Assembly: GCA_016867955.1 (NCBI GenBank)
Contig: VGIE01000052.1
Coordinates: 1-10,126, forward strand
Length of the DNA: 10,126 nt
Direction: 5' to 3'
From: Betaproteobacteria bacterium
GTDB taxonomy: Bacteria; Pseudomonadota; Gammaproteobacteria; Burkholderiales; SG8-39
The notes below the pieces were generated by a model. That model did no database searches and had not been told where the DNA came from. It worked only from the letters and a program-made list of their open reading frames with translations. This document shows, piece after piece, positions 1 through 6,296 of this stretch (positions are counted from its first letter, which is position 1; every line of letters begins with the position of its first letter). The position numbers were made by a program, and so were the translations under genes.

Positions 1-154
1 ACCAGCATGAATCTATGGACTTTTTGGATTAGACGTGATATTTACGCACCGGGCCGGGGTACCCGCGGGATTGCGGGAGGCTGGGCAACAGGCGATGCGG
101 CGGTATGCCAAGGGCCGCATCGAAGTACAACCAATCTGATCGGAGGATTTCCAC
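1..154. other. Upstream spacer, no supported gene
   Basis: Positions 1-48 are AT-rich compared with the rest of the window, as expected for an intergenic region before the gene at 155. I see no convincing -35/-10 pair. A Shine-Dalgarno GGAGG lies at 142-146, eight bases before the ATG at 155. One forward frame runs from a GTG at 35 to a TGA at 137-139 and ends in REAGQQAMRRYAKGRIEVQPI-like sequence with GC-rich third positions. It could be the tail of a decayed gene, but I do not recognise it and do not call it as a CDS. Confidence 0.5.
93..122. repeat. 9-bp perfect inverted repeat upstream of the Bug gene
   Basis: CGATGCGGC at 93-101 is exactly complementary to GCCGCATCG at 114-122, with a 12-nt loop. 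It lies 32 bases before the start codon at 155 and just before the Shine-Dalgarno. There is no T-run after it, so it is not an obvious intrinsic terminator. It could be a leader hairpin, an operator or a chance palindrome in GC-rich DNA. Confidence 0.4.
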
Positions 155-1129
155 ATGGGGTTGATTAGGCGAGCGGTCTTGTCGCGACTGGCACTGGGCG
201 TCGCTCTTGCCACGCCGGGCCTATGTGTGGCGCAAGGCTTCCCAAACAAGCCGGTGCGGATCATCGTGCCCGGCACGGCCGGGTCGAGTTCGGACAGCAC
301 GGCGAGGATCGTCGCGAATGACATGGGCCGCCACCTGGGCCAGCCCGTCGTGGTCGAGAACCGGGCTGGCGCAAATTCGGTCATCGGGTCCGAGTATGTC
401 GCCAATCAGGCGCCCGCCGATGGCCATACGCTGCTGCTGTCCTCGGTGACCGGCCTGGTCAGCCTTCCCCTGATCACCAAGGACCTGCGCTTCGATCCGA
501 TCAAGGACCTGCCGCCGGTGGTTGGCCTCACCTCGGGTGCGTTCGTGTGGCTCACCGCCAACACGCTGCCCTGGAAGTCCATCGCCGAGCAGGTCTCGGC
601 CGTGCGCGCGGCACCGGGCAAGTACAACTGGGGGTCGGGCGACCCGGCCACGCAGTTGCTGGGCGACACCATCATGCGACAGCTTGGCATCCACGGGGCC
701 ACCGTATTCGTGCCCTATCCTGCGCCCGGGGCATTCACCCGCGCCGTTGCTGCAGGTGAAATCCAGTTGAGCATCACGGCGCAGTCGGCGGCTGCCGTCA
801 TCATCGATCGCGTGCGCATCCTGGCGGTCACCGGCGACAAGCGGCAGGCGCGCATGCCCGATGTGCCGACGTTCTCGGAGCTGGGCCTGCCCAACGTGCC
901 GGGGCTGAACTGGGCACTGCATGCGCGCGCGGGAACGCCGGAGGCAGCGATCAATGCGCTGCATCAGGCGGCATCCCAGGCGCTGAAGAACCCCGAGGTG
1001 GTGTCACGCTATGCGAAGCTGACCATGGATATCGCCGACCTGGGGCCCGCGGCAGCCTCAAAAGTCGTTGCCGATACCTACAGGGTGTTCGCCGATGCGT
1101 CCCGTGCCGCCGGTGTGAAGCCGCAGTAA
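155..1129 (+). CDS. TctC/Bug-family periplasmic solute-binding protein
   Basis: This 324-residue protein belongs to the tripartite tricarboxylate transporter receptor (TctC, or Bug) family, which captures carboxylates or related small molecules in the periplasm. Residues 1-26 form a Sec signal peptide (RR at 5-6, hydrophobic core to L23, probable cleavage after CVA26). The mature start shows the family hallmark FPNKPVRIIVPGTAG (29-43), then D47 and GQPVVVENRAGA, followed by PADGHTLLL and later PDVPTFSELGLP. Length is typical. The ATG at 155 has GGAGG eight bases upstream. No tctA or tctB membrane genes are in the window, as is usual for orphan Bug proteins. The amidohydrolase gene starts only 29 bases after its stop, so they are probably co-transcribed. 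The ligand cannot be read from sequence; breakdown by the neighbouring enzymes suggests an aromatic or other carboxylate, which is inference. Confidence 0.93.
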   Translation: MGLIRRAVLSRLALGVALATPGLCVAQGFPNKPVRIIVPGTAGSSSDSTARIVANDMGRHLGQPVVVENRAGANSVIGSEYVANQAPADGHTLLLSSVTGLVSLPLITKDLRFDPIKDLPPVVGLTSGAFVWLTANTLPWKSIAEQVSAVRAAPGKYNWGSGDPATQLLGDTIMRQLGIHGATVFVPYPAPGAFTRAVAAGEIQLSITAQSAAAVIIDRVRILAVTGDKRQARMPDVPTFSELGLPNVPGLNWALHARAGTPEAAINALHQAASQALKNPEVVSRYAKLTMDIADLGPAAASKVVADTYRVFADASRAAGVKPQ

Positions 1130-1158
1130 CCTGGTCCCCGCACACAGGAGAAGACGAC

Positions 1159-2367
1159 ATGAAATTCAAACACGGCCTGTTCAGCGCCGATTCGCACGCG
1201 CAGCTCGATCGCGACGCGTTCACCAGCCGCATGTCGAAGCGGAAATTCGGCGACCGCATTCCTCAGGTCATCGAGACCACCGACCCGGAGCAGATGTCCA
1301 AGCCCTGGGACTTCCCGGTGCACCGCTGGGTGGTCAACGGCAAGGTGGTCGACAAGCGCTGGCCGGTCAACTGCCCGGCCTTGATGGGCGAGGGCAACCG
1401 CGAGCGCGGCGTGCAGCGCTGGGAGGAGGCGCCGCGGGCGGCCTACGACCCCATTGCGCGGCTCGAGGTCCTCGACCGGGACGGCGTCGACGGCGAGGTG
1501 CTGTACCCGAATCCGCCGATCCAGAACGCCACATTCTTCCAGGGCGACGCCGAGCTGGAACTGGCCTGCGTCAAGGCGCACAACGACGCGCTGATGGCCT
1601 GGCGCGAGGCCTCGGACCGTTATGTGCCCCTGGCACTGATTCCCTACCTCAACGGCATCGAGGCCGCCATCAAGGAAGTCAGGCGCGCACGCAAGACCGG
1701 GCACGGCGGCATCCTGATGGTGCTCGAGCCGAGCCTGGCCATCCGGGGCAAGCATGACTGGATGGGGCTGGCCGGCGCCGGCAATCATAAGGGCCTGCCG
1801 CATTTCTGCGATCGTTACTGGGATCCGCTGTGGGCGGCCTGCGAGGCCGAGGAGATGCCGGTGCACTGGCATGCCAACGGCGGCATCATGCTGCGCGGCC
1901 CGGTGTGGAAGGGCTTTACCTTTGCCGAGGAGAGCACGAGCTTCCTGCCGGGCGCCTTCAGCCTGCCGACGCAGTTCCTGCCCAACCTGCTGTTCTCGGG
2001 CGTGCTCGACCGCTTCCCGAAGCTGAAGTGGGTGTGGGCGGAGATCGGCCTCGGATGGATCCAGTACGTGCTGGAGTCCTGCGATCACGAGTGGGAACGC
2101 CGCCGCCTGTGGACCGAGGGCATCGTCACGCGGCCGAGCGAGCAGTTCAGCCGCCAGATCTACTCGATGTTCTGGTTCGAGCGCGCCGGCATCGAGCTGC
2201 GCGACCAGTTCAGCGTCGACAAACTGTTGTGGCAGACCGATTTCCCGCACAGCACGTCGACCTACCCCGGCACGTGGAAGTACGCCGAGCATGTGGTGGG
2301 CGAGGTGCCCGAGGCGGTTCGCAAGAAACTGCTGTTCGAGAACGCGCGCAAGCTGTACTCCCTGTAG
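1159..2367 (+). CDS. Amidohydrolase-2 family metal-dependent hydrolase/decarboxylase
   Basis: This 402-residue cytoplasmic enzyme belongs to the amidohydrolase 2 (ACMSD-like) group of TIM-barrel metalloenzymes, which hydrolyse or decarboxylate small aromatic or carboxylic substrates. The expected metal and catalytic residues are all visible: D11-S-H13 near the N-terminus (the D-x-H version of HxH), H238 in VHWHANGG, H310 in CDHEWER and D361 in WQTDFPH, followed by STSTYPGT. The N-terminal block SRMSKRKFGDRIPQ is shared with the next gene. The ATG at 1159 has AGGAG eight bases upstream (1146-1150). It follows the Bug gene by 29 bases and precedes a paralogue by 156 bases. Substrate is unknown. 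Family assignment is firm from motif order and spacing, but whether it acts as hydrolase or decarboxylase cannot be decided. Confidence 0.9.
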   Translation: MKFKHGLFSADSHAQLDRDAFTSRMSKRKFGDRIPQVIETTDPEQMSKPWDFPVHRWVVNGKVVDKRWPVNCPALMGEGNRERGVQRWEEAPRAAYDPIARLEVLDRDGVDGEVLYPNPPIQNATFFQGDAELELACVKAHNDALMAWREASDRYVPLALIPYLNGIEAAIKEVRRARKTGHGGILMVLEPSLAIRGKHDWMGLAGAGNHKGLPHFCDRYWDPLWAACEAEEMPVHWHANGGIMLRGPVWKGFTFAEESTSFLPGAFSLPTQFLPNLLFSGVLDRFPKLKWVWAEIGLGWIQYVLESCDHEWERRRLWTEGIVTRPSEQFSRQIYSMFWFERAGIELRDQFSVDKLLWQTDFPHSTSTYPGTWKYAEHVVGEVPEAVRKKLLFENARKLYSL

Positions 2368-2523
2368 TGCGGCTGCCAAGCGCCGGCAGCGCCTGCGTGC
2401 ATGGCGCGCGCGAGCGAACATCGAGTGCCCAACGGGTGAGTCGTCGGGCAGACTGAATTTGAGGAGTGCGGCGGGGCAGCCCCGTTCCGATGTAAGACAC
2501 TCCGATCGAGGGGGCAGTGGCTT
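2368..2523. other. 156-bp intergenic gap between the two amidohydrolase genes
   Basis: The gap holds two short hairpins. GCTGCC at 2371-2376 pairs with GGCAGC at 2384-2389, just after the first stop codon, and CGGGG at 2472-2476 pairs with CCCCG at 2480-2484 over a three-base loop. Neither is followed by a T-run. I see no convincing promoter. A Shine-Dalgarno-like GAGGGGG (2508-2514) lies nine bases before the next ATG. The gap is long for a tight operon, so the second gene may be separately controlled. Confidence 0.45.
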
Positions 2524-3660
2524 ATGAAGGCGAAGCAGCGTTTTCTGAGTGTGGATGATCATGTGCTGGAGCACCCGCAGGTGTGGACCAGGCGCATGTC
2601 GAAGGCGAAGTGGGGCGATCGCATTCCCCACCTGAAGGAGCCGGCCAAGGGCGCGGCGAAATGGGTCGTGGACGGCCATGCCGTGTCCCTGGCGCGGCTC
2701 GCCGACGTCGGCGCGGCGCTCGAAGCGTCAACCGGCGGGCGCGCGACGCGCTGGTCGGACATTCCGGCGGCGGCCCGGGACGCCAGGGCGCGGCTCAAGA
2801 GCATGGATACCGATGGCGTGGATTGTTCGGTGCTCTATCCGATGGTGGCCGGCGTCGCGGGCGAAACCTTCGGGCGCATCACCGATCCCAGGCTGGAGCT
2901 GGCCTGCGTGCAGGCCTACAACGACTGGCTGATCGAGGAGTGGGCGGCGGTGAGCCCGCGCTTCATTCCGCAGTGCATCGTGCCGCTGGCGCCGGAGGCG
3001 GCCGCCGCAGAGATCCGCCGCGCGGTGGCCAAGGGCCACAAGGGCGTGGTGTTCCCCGCCATCCCGCTGCATCTGCGCGACAACGTGCCGCACATCAACG
3101 ACGAGGCCTACGAGCCGGTATGGCGCACCTGCGAGGAACTGGGCGTGCCGGTGTGCTTTCATTCGGGGGCCTCGCCGGAACTGGAGATGGAGCCCTGGTC
3201 GGGGTTCTCGCCCAAGCTGCGGGAGGCCTACCGCGCCATCACGCGCCCGGCCGGCAATGCCACCATCGTCGGCAACATGCTGATGTCGCGGGCGGTGCGC
3301 TTCCACCCGAAGCTGAAGGTGGTGTTCCCGGAGAGCGCGCTCGGCTGGATCGTGTTTGCGCTGGAGATGGGCGACCACCAGTTCTCCAACATGGGCCTGA
3401 AGTCGCGCGGCTACGAGCATAATCTGGGCGATCTGTTCCGCCGCCAGTGCTTTGTGTCCGCCTGGTACGACAAGCAGTCGCTGCAGCACGCGCTGCGACA
3501 TGTCGGCGCTGCCAACATCCTGTGGAGCACCAATTTCCCGCAGGCGACTTCGACCTGGCCAGGCAGCACGGATGCCATCGCGCGTTCCTTCGAGGGTATC
3601 GCGGCCGCGGATCGCGAGCGCATCCTGTGGAGCAATGCGGCCGGCCTGTACGGGCTCTGA
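2524..3660 (+). CDS. Amidohydrolase-2 family paralogue lacking the catalytic Asp
   Basis: This 378-residue protein is a paralogue of the preceding gene: both share an N-terminal RMSKxKxGDRIP block, matching positions for the metal motifs and a TSTxPG tail motif. Conserved residues are D11-D-H13 (SVDDHVLEHP), H213 (VCFHSGAS) and H285 (GDHQFSN). The motif that normally supplies the invariant Asp, TDFPH in the first copy, reads TNFPQ here, with N337 replacing Asp and Q340 replacing His. In this superfamily the Asp binds metal and acts as general acid/base, so normal hydrolase activity is doubtful. The frame is intact and the protein full length, so it is not simply decaying. It may be a pseudoenzyme partner of the first copy, or an enzyme with altered chemistry. 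The ATG at 2524 is preceded by GAGGGGG with nine-base spacing. Confidence 0.88.
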   Translation: MKAKQRFLSVDDHVLEHPQVWTRRMSKAKWGDRIPHLKEPAKGAAKWVVDGHAVSLARLADVGAALEASTGGRATRWSDIPAAARDARARLKSMDTDGVDCSVLYPMVAGVAGETFGRITDPRLELACVQAYNDWLIEEWAAVSPRFIPQCIVPLAPEAAAAEIRRAVAKGHKGVVFPAIPLHLRDNVPHINDEAYEPVWRTCEELGVPVCFHSGASPELEMEPWSGFSPKLREAYRAITRPAGNATIVGNMLMSRAVRFHPKLKVVFPESALGWIVFALEMGDHQFSNMGLKSRGYEHNLGDLFRRQCFVSAWYDKQSLQHALRHVGAANILWSTNFPQATSTWPGSTDAIARSFEGIAAADRERILWSNAAGLYGL

Positions 3661-3710
3661 GGCTGCCTGGCGATGCAGGGTGGCGCCTTCCCTGGCGCTC
3701 CCCTGATTCC

Positions 3711-3741
3711 GAACGCCTGACGGCTACTGCGTCAGGCGTTC
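3711..3741. terminator. 12-bp hairpin between convergent genes
   Basis: GAACGCCTGACG (3711-3722) is perfectly complementary to CGTCAGGCGTTC (3730-3741) across a seven-base loop GCTACTG. It lies 50 bases after the second amidohydrolase stop and 7 bases from the MFS stop on the other strand. Its placement between convergent genes suggests a bidirectional terminator. Neither strand has a proper T-run after the stem, so termination may rely on Rho or be inefficient. Confidence 0.6.
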
Positions 3742-3748
3742 AAGGGGG

Positions 3749-4999
3749 CTAGCCCGCGACCTGCAGTCCCGAGCCCCGCTCGCGCTCCACGCGCGGCGTC
3801 GGCCTCACGTTCATGCCCATCTGGATCAGCCCTGCGGAGATGCCGATGGCGACCGCGCCCATCCATGCCGGGTCGTAGGACCCGAACATGCCGTAGATGA
3901 GGCCGCCACCCCACGCGCCGAAGAAGGAGCCGAGCTGGTGGCTGAAGAAGGCAATCCCCGACAGCGTGGCGAGGTACCTGAGGCCGAACAGGTGCACCAC
4001 CAGCCCCGTCACCAGCGGCACCACGCCCAGCCACAACGTGCCCATGGCCGCGGCGAACACCAGTGTGGAAGTTGGCGAGGGCGGCAGCAGGAAGTAGGCG
4101 GTGATGAACAGCGAGCGCAGCACGTAGATGCCGCCGAGCAAGAAGCGCTTGGAGTAGTGGCCGCCCAGCCAGCCGAACAGGTAGGACCCGATGACGTTGA
4201 AGAAACCGATCACCGCTAGCGCCTGGGCGCCGACGTTCGGATCGATTCCGCAGATGTCGAGATAGGTCGGCAGGTGCGTGGTGAGGAAGGTGAGCTGCAG
4301 GCCGCAGACGAAAAACGCCGTGGCCAGTACCACGTAGCCGGGATGGCGGGCGGCCTCGGCCAGCGCCTCGCGCACCGACTGCTGGCTGCCGGCGGTGCCG
4401 ATCTCGATGCGGTCCACGCCGCCTGCGAACCAGGCGGCCGGCAGCATTGCTGCGGCCAGCGCAATGAAGGCCACCAGCGCCATCTGCCAGCCGCTGCCGG
4501 TGATCAGCGACTGCGCGAGGGGCGAGACGAAGGCGATGCCGAGCGAGCCGAGCGCCGACACGCTGCCCAGCACCAGGCTGCGGTTGGCGGGCGATGCGGT
4601 GCGGGCTGCGACGTTGAGCGCAATCTGCGAGGCGGTGCAGGACAGGGCAATGCCGGCCAGGATGCCCGCGCCCAGCGTGAACATCAGCGCCGACTGCGCG
4701 TACAGGCTGATCAGCAGGCCGGCGGCATAGAGCACGACGCCCACGAGGACGACCGGGCGCGTGCCATGGCGGTCGGTCAGCATGCCTACGAAGGGCTGCG
4801 TCACTCCCCAGACGATGTTCTGCAGCGCAATCGCCAGCGAGAAATCCGCCGTGGTGATGCCCATGTCGCGAATGAAGCTGGGCTGGAACAGGCCCCAGCT
4901 CTGGCGGATGCCCATGGCGAGGCTGAGCATCAGCGAGACGCCGCCGAGAATCAGCAGCATCTGGCGGCGCGTGAGGTGTTCCTGCCTGACGGTTTTCAC
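3749..4999 (-). CDS. Major facilitator superfamily transporter, substrate unknown
   Basis: This 416-residue inner-membrane protein has about twelve hydrophobic segments in two halves, typical of MFS secondary carriers. TM1 starts with LLILGGVSLMLSLAMGIRQSWG, and the motif-A loop GMLTDRHGTR lies at residues 72-81 between TM2 and TM3. A degenerate second motif A, GWLGGHYSKR, follows TM8. The GIRQS/F-type TM1 and ALQNIVWGVTQPF TM2 resemble proteobacterial MFS carriers related to the oxalate/monocarboxylate group, but the substrate cannot be read. The start is GTG at 4999, as the frame has no ATG before residue 14 and closes at a TGA at 5021-5023; its Shine-Dalgarno is weak, so M14 (4960) is an alternative. 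It lies 64 bases after lpoA on the same strand and may be read through from it. In many relatives yraN occupies this place. Confidence 0.9.
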   Translation of the reverse strand: MKTVRQEHLTRRQMLLILGGVSLMLSLAMGIRQSWGLFQPSFIRDMGITTADFSLAIALQNIVWGVTQPFVGMLTDRHGTRPVVLVGVVLYAAGLLISLYAQSALMFTLGAGILAGIALSCTASQIALNVAARTASPANRSLVLGSVSALGSLGIAFVSPLAQSLITGSGWQMALVAFIALAAAMLPAAWFAGGVDRIEIGTAGSQQSVREALAEAARHPGYVVLATAFFVCGLQLTFLTTHLPTYLDICGIDPNVGAQALAVIGFFNVIGSYLFGWLGGHYSKRFLLGGIYVLRSLFITAYFLLPPSPTSTLVFAAAMGTLWLGVVPLVTGLVVHLFGLRYLATLSGIAFFSHQLGSFFGAWGGGLIYGMFGSYDPAWMGAVAIGISAGLIQMGMNVRPTPRVERERGSGLQVAG

Positions 5000-5063
5000 G
5001 GTTGCACTTTCATCGTCGGGTCATGCGGTTGCCCCATGGCGCAGTCGGCGATTCGGGCGCGGA

Positions 5064-6296
5064 CTACTGGCCGTCGCCACGCGGGGCGGCGGGCGCGGGT
5101 TCGGGCGGCGGTGGTGGAGAAAGCGGCAGCGAGGTGTCGCGGAAGCTGGCCAGGATCGGGTCGCGCCGCACCGCGCGCGCCAGCGGCGTCGCCGTGCCCT
5201 CGAGTTCGAGCTCGAGGTACCCGGTAACGCCGTCGATGTCGATGCGCTTGCGTCCGCCGGCGATGAGTTCAGCGATGCGGCAGGCATCGATGCCCAGCGC
5301 GTGGAAGCGCTGCAGGTCCGGACCCAGGGCCGCGTTGCGCGGATAGACCACGACCGCCGGGTGATCGGGCTGCAACAGCCAGGGCATGTCGACGAAACGG
5401 ATGCCGATAAGGTCGACCAGGGCGCCGGGGTCGGGACGGCCGTCATTGACCTGCGATGTGGAGAACAGCGTGACCTGGCTGCCGAGGTAGGGCCGCACGC
5501 GGCGCGCCTCGCGGGCGTCGGCCGACAGGAAGATGAAATCCGCCCGCGACTTGGCCAGCTGGCTGCGCAGTGCATCGAGGTCGGTGCCGGCATCGAAGTC
5601 GCGGATGTCGACGATGCGCCCGTTGTAGGCCAGCCACTCCTCGGCGAAGGCCTGGCTGGTGCGCCGGTCGAGGGCCCCACGGCCCTGCACCACGATGGCG
5701 CTGCGCAGTCCCTCGATCCAGGCGGTGCGTGCAATGGCGCGTGCCTCCTGCTCGACGGCGAGGCCGAAGCTGTAGAAGCGCGGCGGCAGCTGCGGCAGGC
5801 CCTCGGGCACGTTGAGCGCCAGGGTGACCGGGGCGGAGGACGCGGCCGACGCCGGGTCGGCCGAGGGCTGTGATAATAATGTGGCTGCCAGTGCAGATAC
5901 GCCGGATCGAGTGATCGGCCCGATGATCACATTGGCTCCGCGGCGGGCGGCACCGGCCCAGCCCTCGGCGATGCTCGCCGCGCTGCCGTCGGTGCGCACG
6001 ATTTCCAGTCGTGGCCGCGCGCCCGCCAGCGAGAAGGCGGCATTGCACCTGGACCGCACCGCCGCGGCGACCGCGGCGAAGGGCGGCGAGTCCAGCGGCA
6101 GCAGCAGGCTGATCAGTGGCGCGGAGTTCGGCACTTCAACTGCCGCCGCCCTTGCCGAAGGTGTCGGGTTGGTCGCCGGATTGCTGGCCGCGGCGGGTCG
6201 GGTTGCCGCCGGACCCTCTGCCGCGCACAATGCGGGGCTTGCGGCACTGCAGGCCGCCAGCGCAAGCATGGACACGCATTGATGAATCCGGGGCAT
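5064..6296 (-). CDS. lpoA: Penicillin-binding protein activator LpoA (LppC family), short form
   Basis: In E. coli LpoA is an outer-membrane lipoprotein that reaches through the periplasm to activate PBP1A. This 410-residue protein (from the ATG at 6296) matches the C-terminal LppC domain, which has a periplasmic type-1 binding-protein fold: PLISLLLPLDSPPF, ANVIIGPITRSGVSALAA, LALNVPEG, FYSFGLAVEQEARAIAR, FSTSQVNDG and RFVDMPWLLQPDHP, then LGIDACRIAELI. It lacks the N-terminal TPR half of the 678-residue E. coli protein, as in short betaproteobacterial versions. The leader MLALAAC offers a lipobox L13-A14-A15-C16, but its hydrophobic core is short; ordinary cleavage after about residue 26 (PALCA) is an alternative. 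The C-terminus is a Pro-rich tail. An in-frame ATG at 6392 sits just after a TATAAT, so a 442-residue form is possible. It is divergent from rsmI, the classic arrangement. Confidence 0.88.
   Translation of the reverse strand: MPRIHQCVSMLALAACSAASPALCAAEGPAATRPAAASNPATNPTPSARAAAVEVPNSAPLISLLLPLDSPPFAAVAAAVRSRCNAAFSLAGARPRLEIVRTDGSAASIAEGWAGAARRGANVIIGPITRSGVSALAATLLSQPSADPASAASSAPVTLALNVPEGLPQLPPRFYSFGLAVEQEARAIARTAWIEGLRSAIVVQGRGALDRRTSQAFAEEWLAYNGRIVDIRDFDAGTDLDALRSQLAKSRADFIFLSADAREARRVRPYLGSQVTLFSTSQVNDGRPDPGALVDLIGIRFVDMPWLLQPDHPAVVVYPRNAALGPDLQRFHALGIDACRIAELIAGGRKRIDIDGVTGYLELELEGTATPLARAVRRDPILASFRDTSLPLSPPPPPEPAPAAPRGDGQ
6203..6231 (+). promoter_or_regulatory. Candidate sigma-70 promoter for rsmI, inside lpoA
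   Basis: TTGCCG (6203-6208) and CACAAT (6226-6231) are separated by exactly 17 bases, each matching four of six consensus positions. Transcription would begin near 6238, about 44 bases before the rsmI ATG. Because the rsmI and lpoA 5' ends overlap, any rsmI promoter has to lie within lpoA coding sequence, as this one does. Confidence 0.35.

Noticed and set aside
1..32. End of a gene entering from the left edge (frame closing at a TAG at 30-32)
   Set aside because: Only nine codons are visible, with no recognisable sequence, so it cannot be supported.
1078..2679. A 533-codon open frame on the minus strand opposite the first amidohydrolase
   Set aside because: It is Arg/His/Leu-rich with no recognisable family motif and lies fully antisense to a gene with intact metal motifs. 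Long antisense frames are expected at this GC content.
5868..5885. AT island TGTGATAATAAT within lpoA as an internal plus-strand promoter
   Set aside because: It resembles an extended -10, but it is in the coding sequence on the wrong strand for any nearby gene and has no matching -35.
6279..6281. TTG as the start of rsmI
   Set aside because: An ATG follows immediately at 6282 and is the more likely start.
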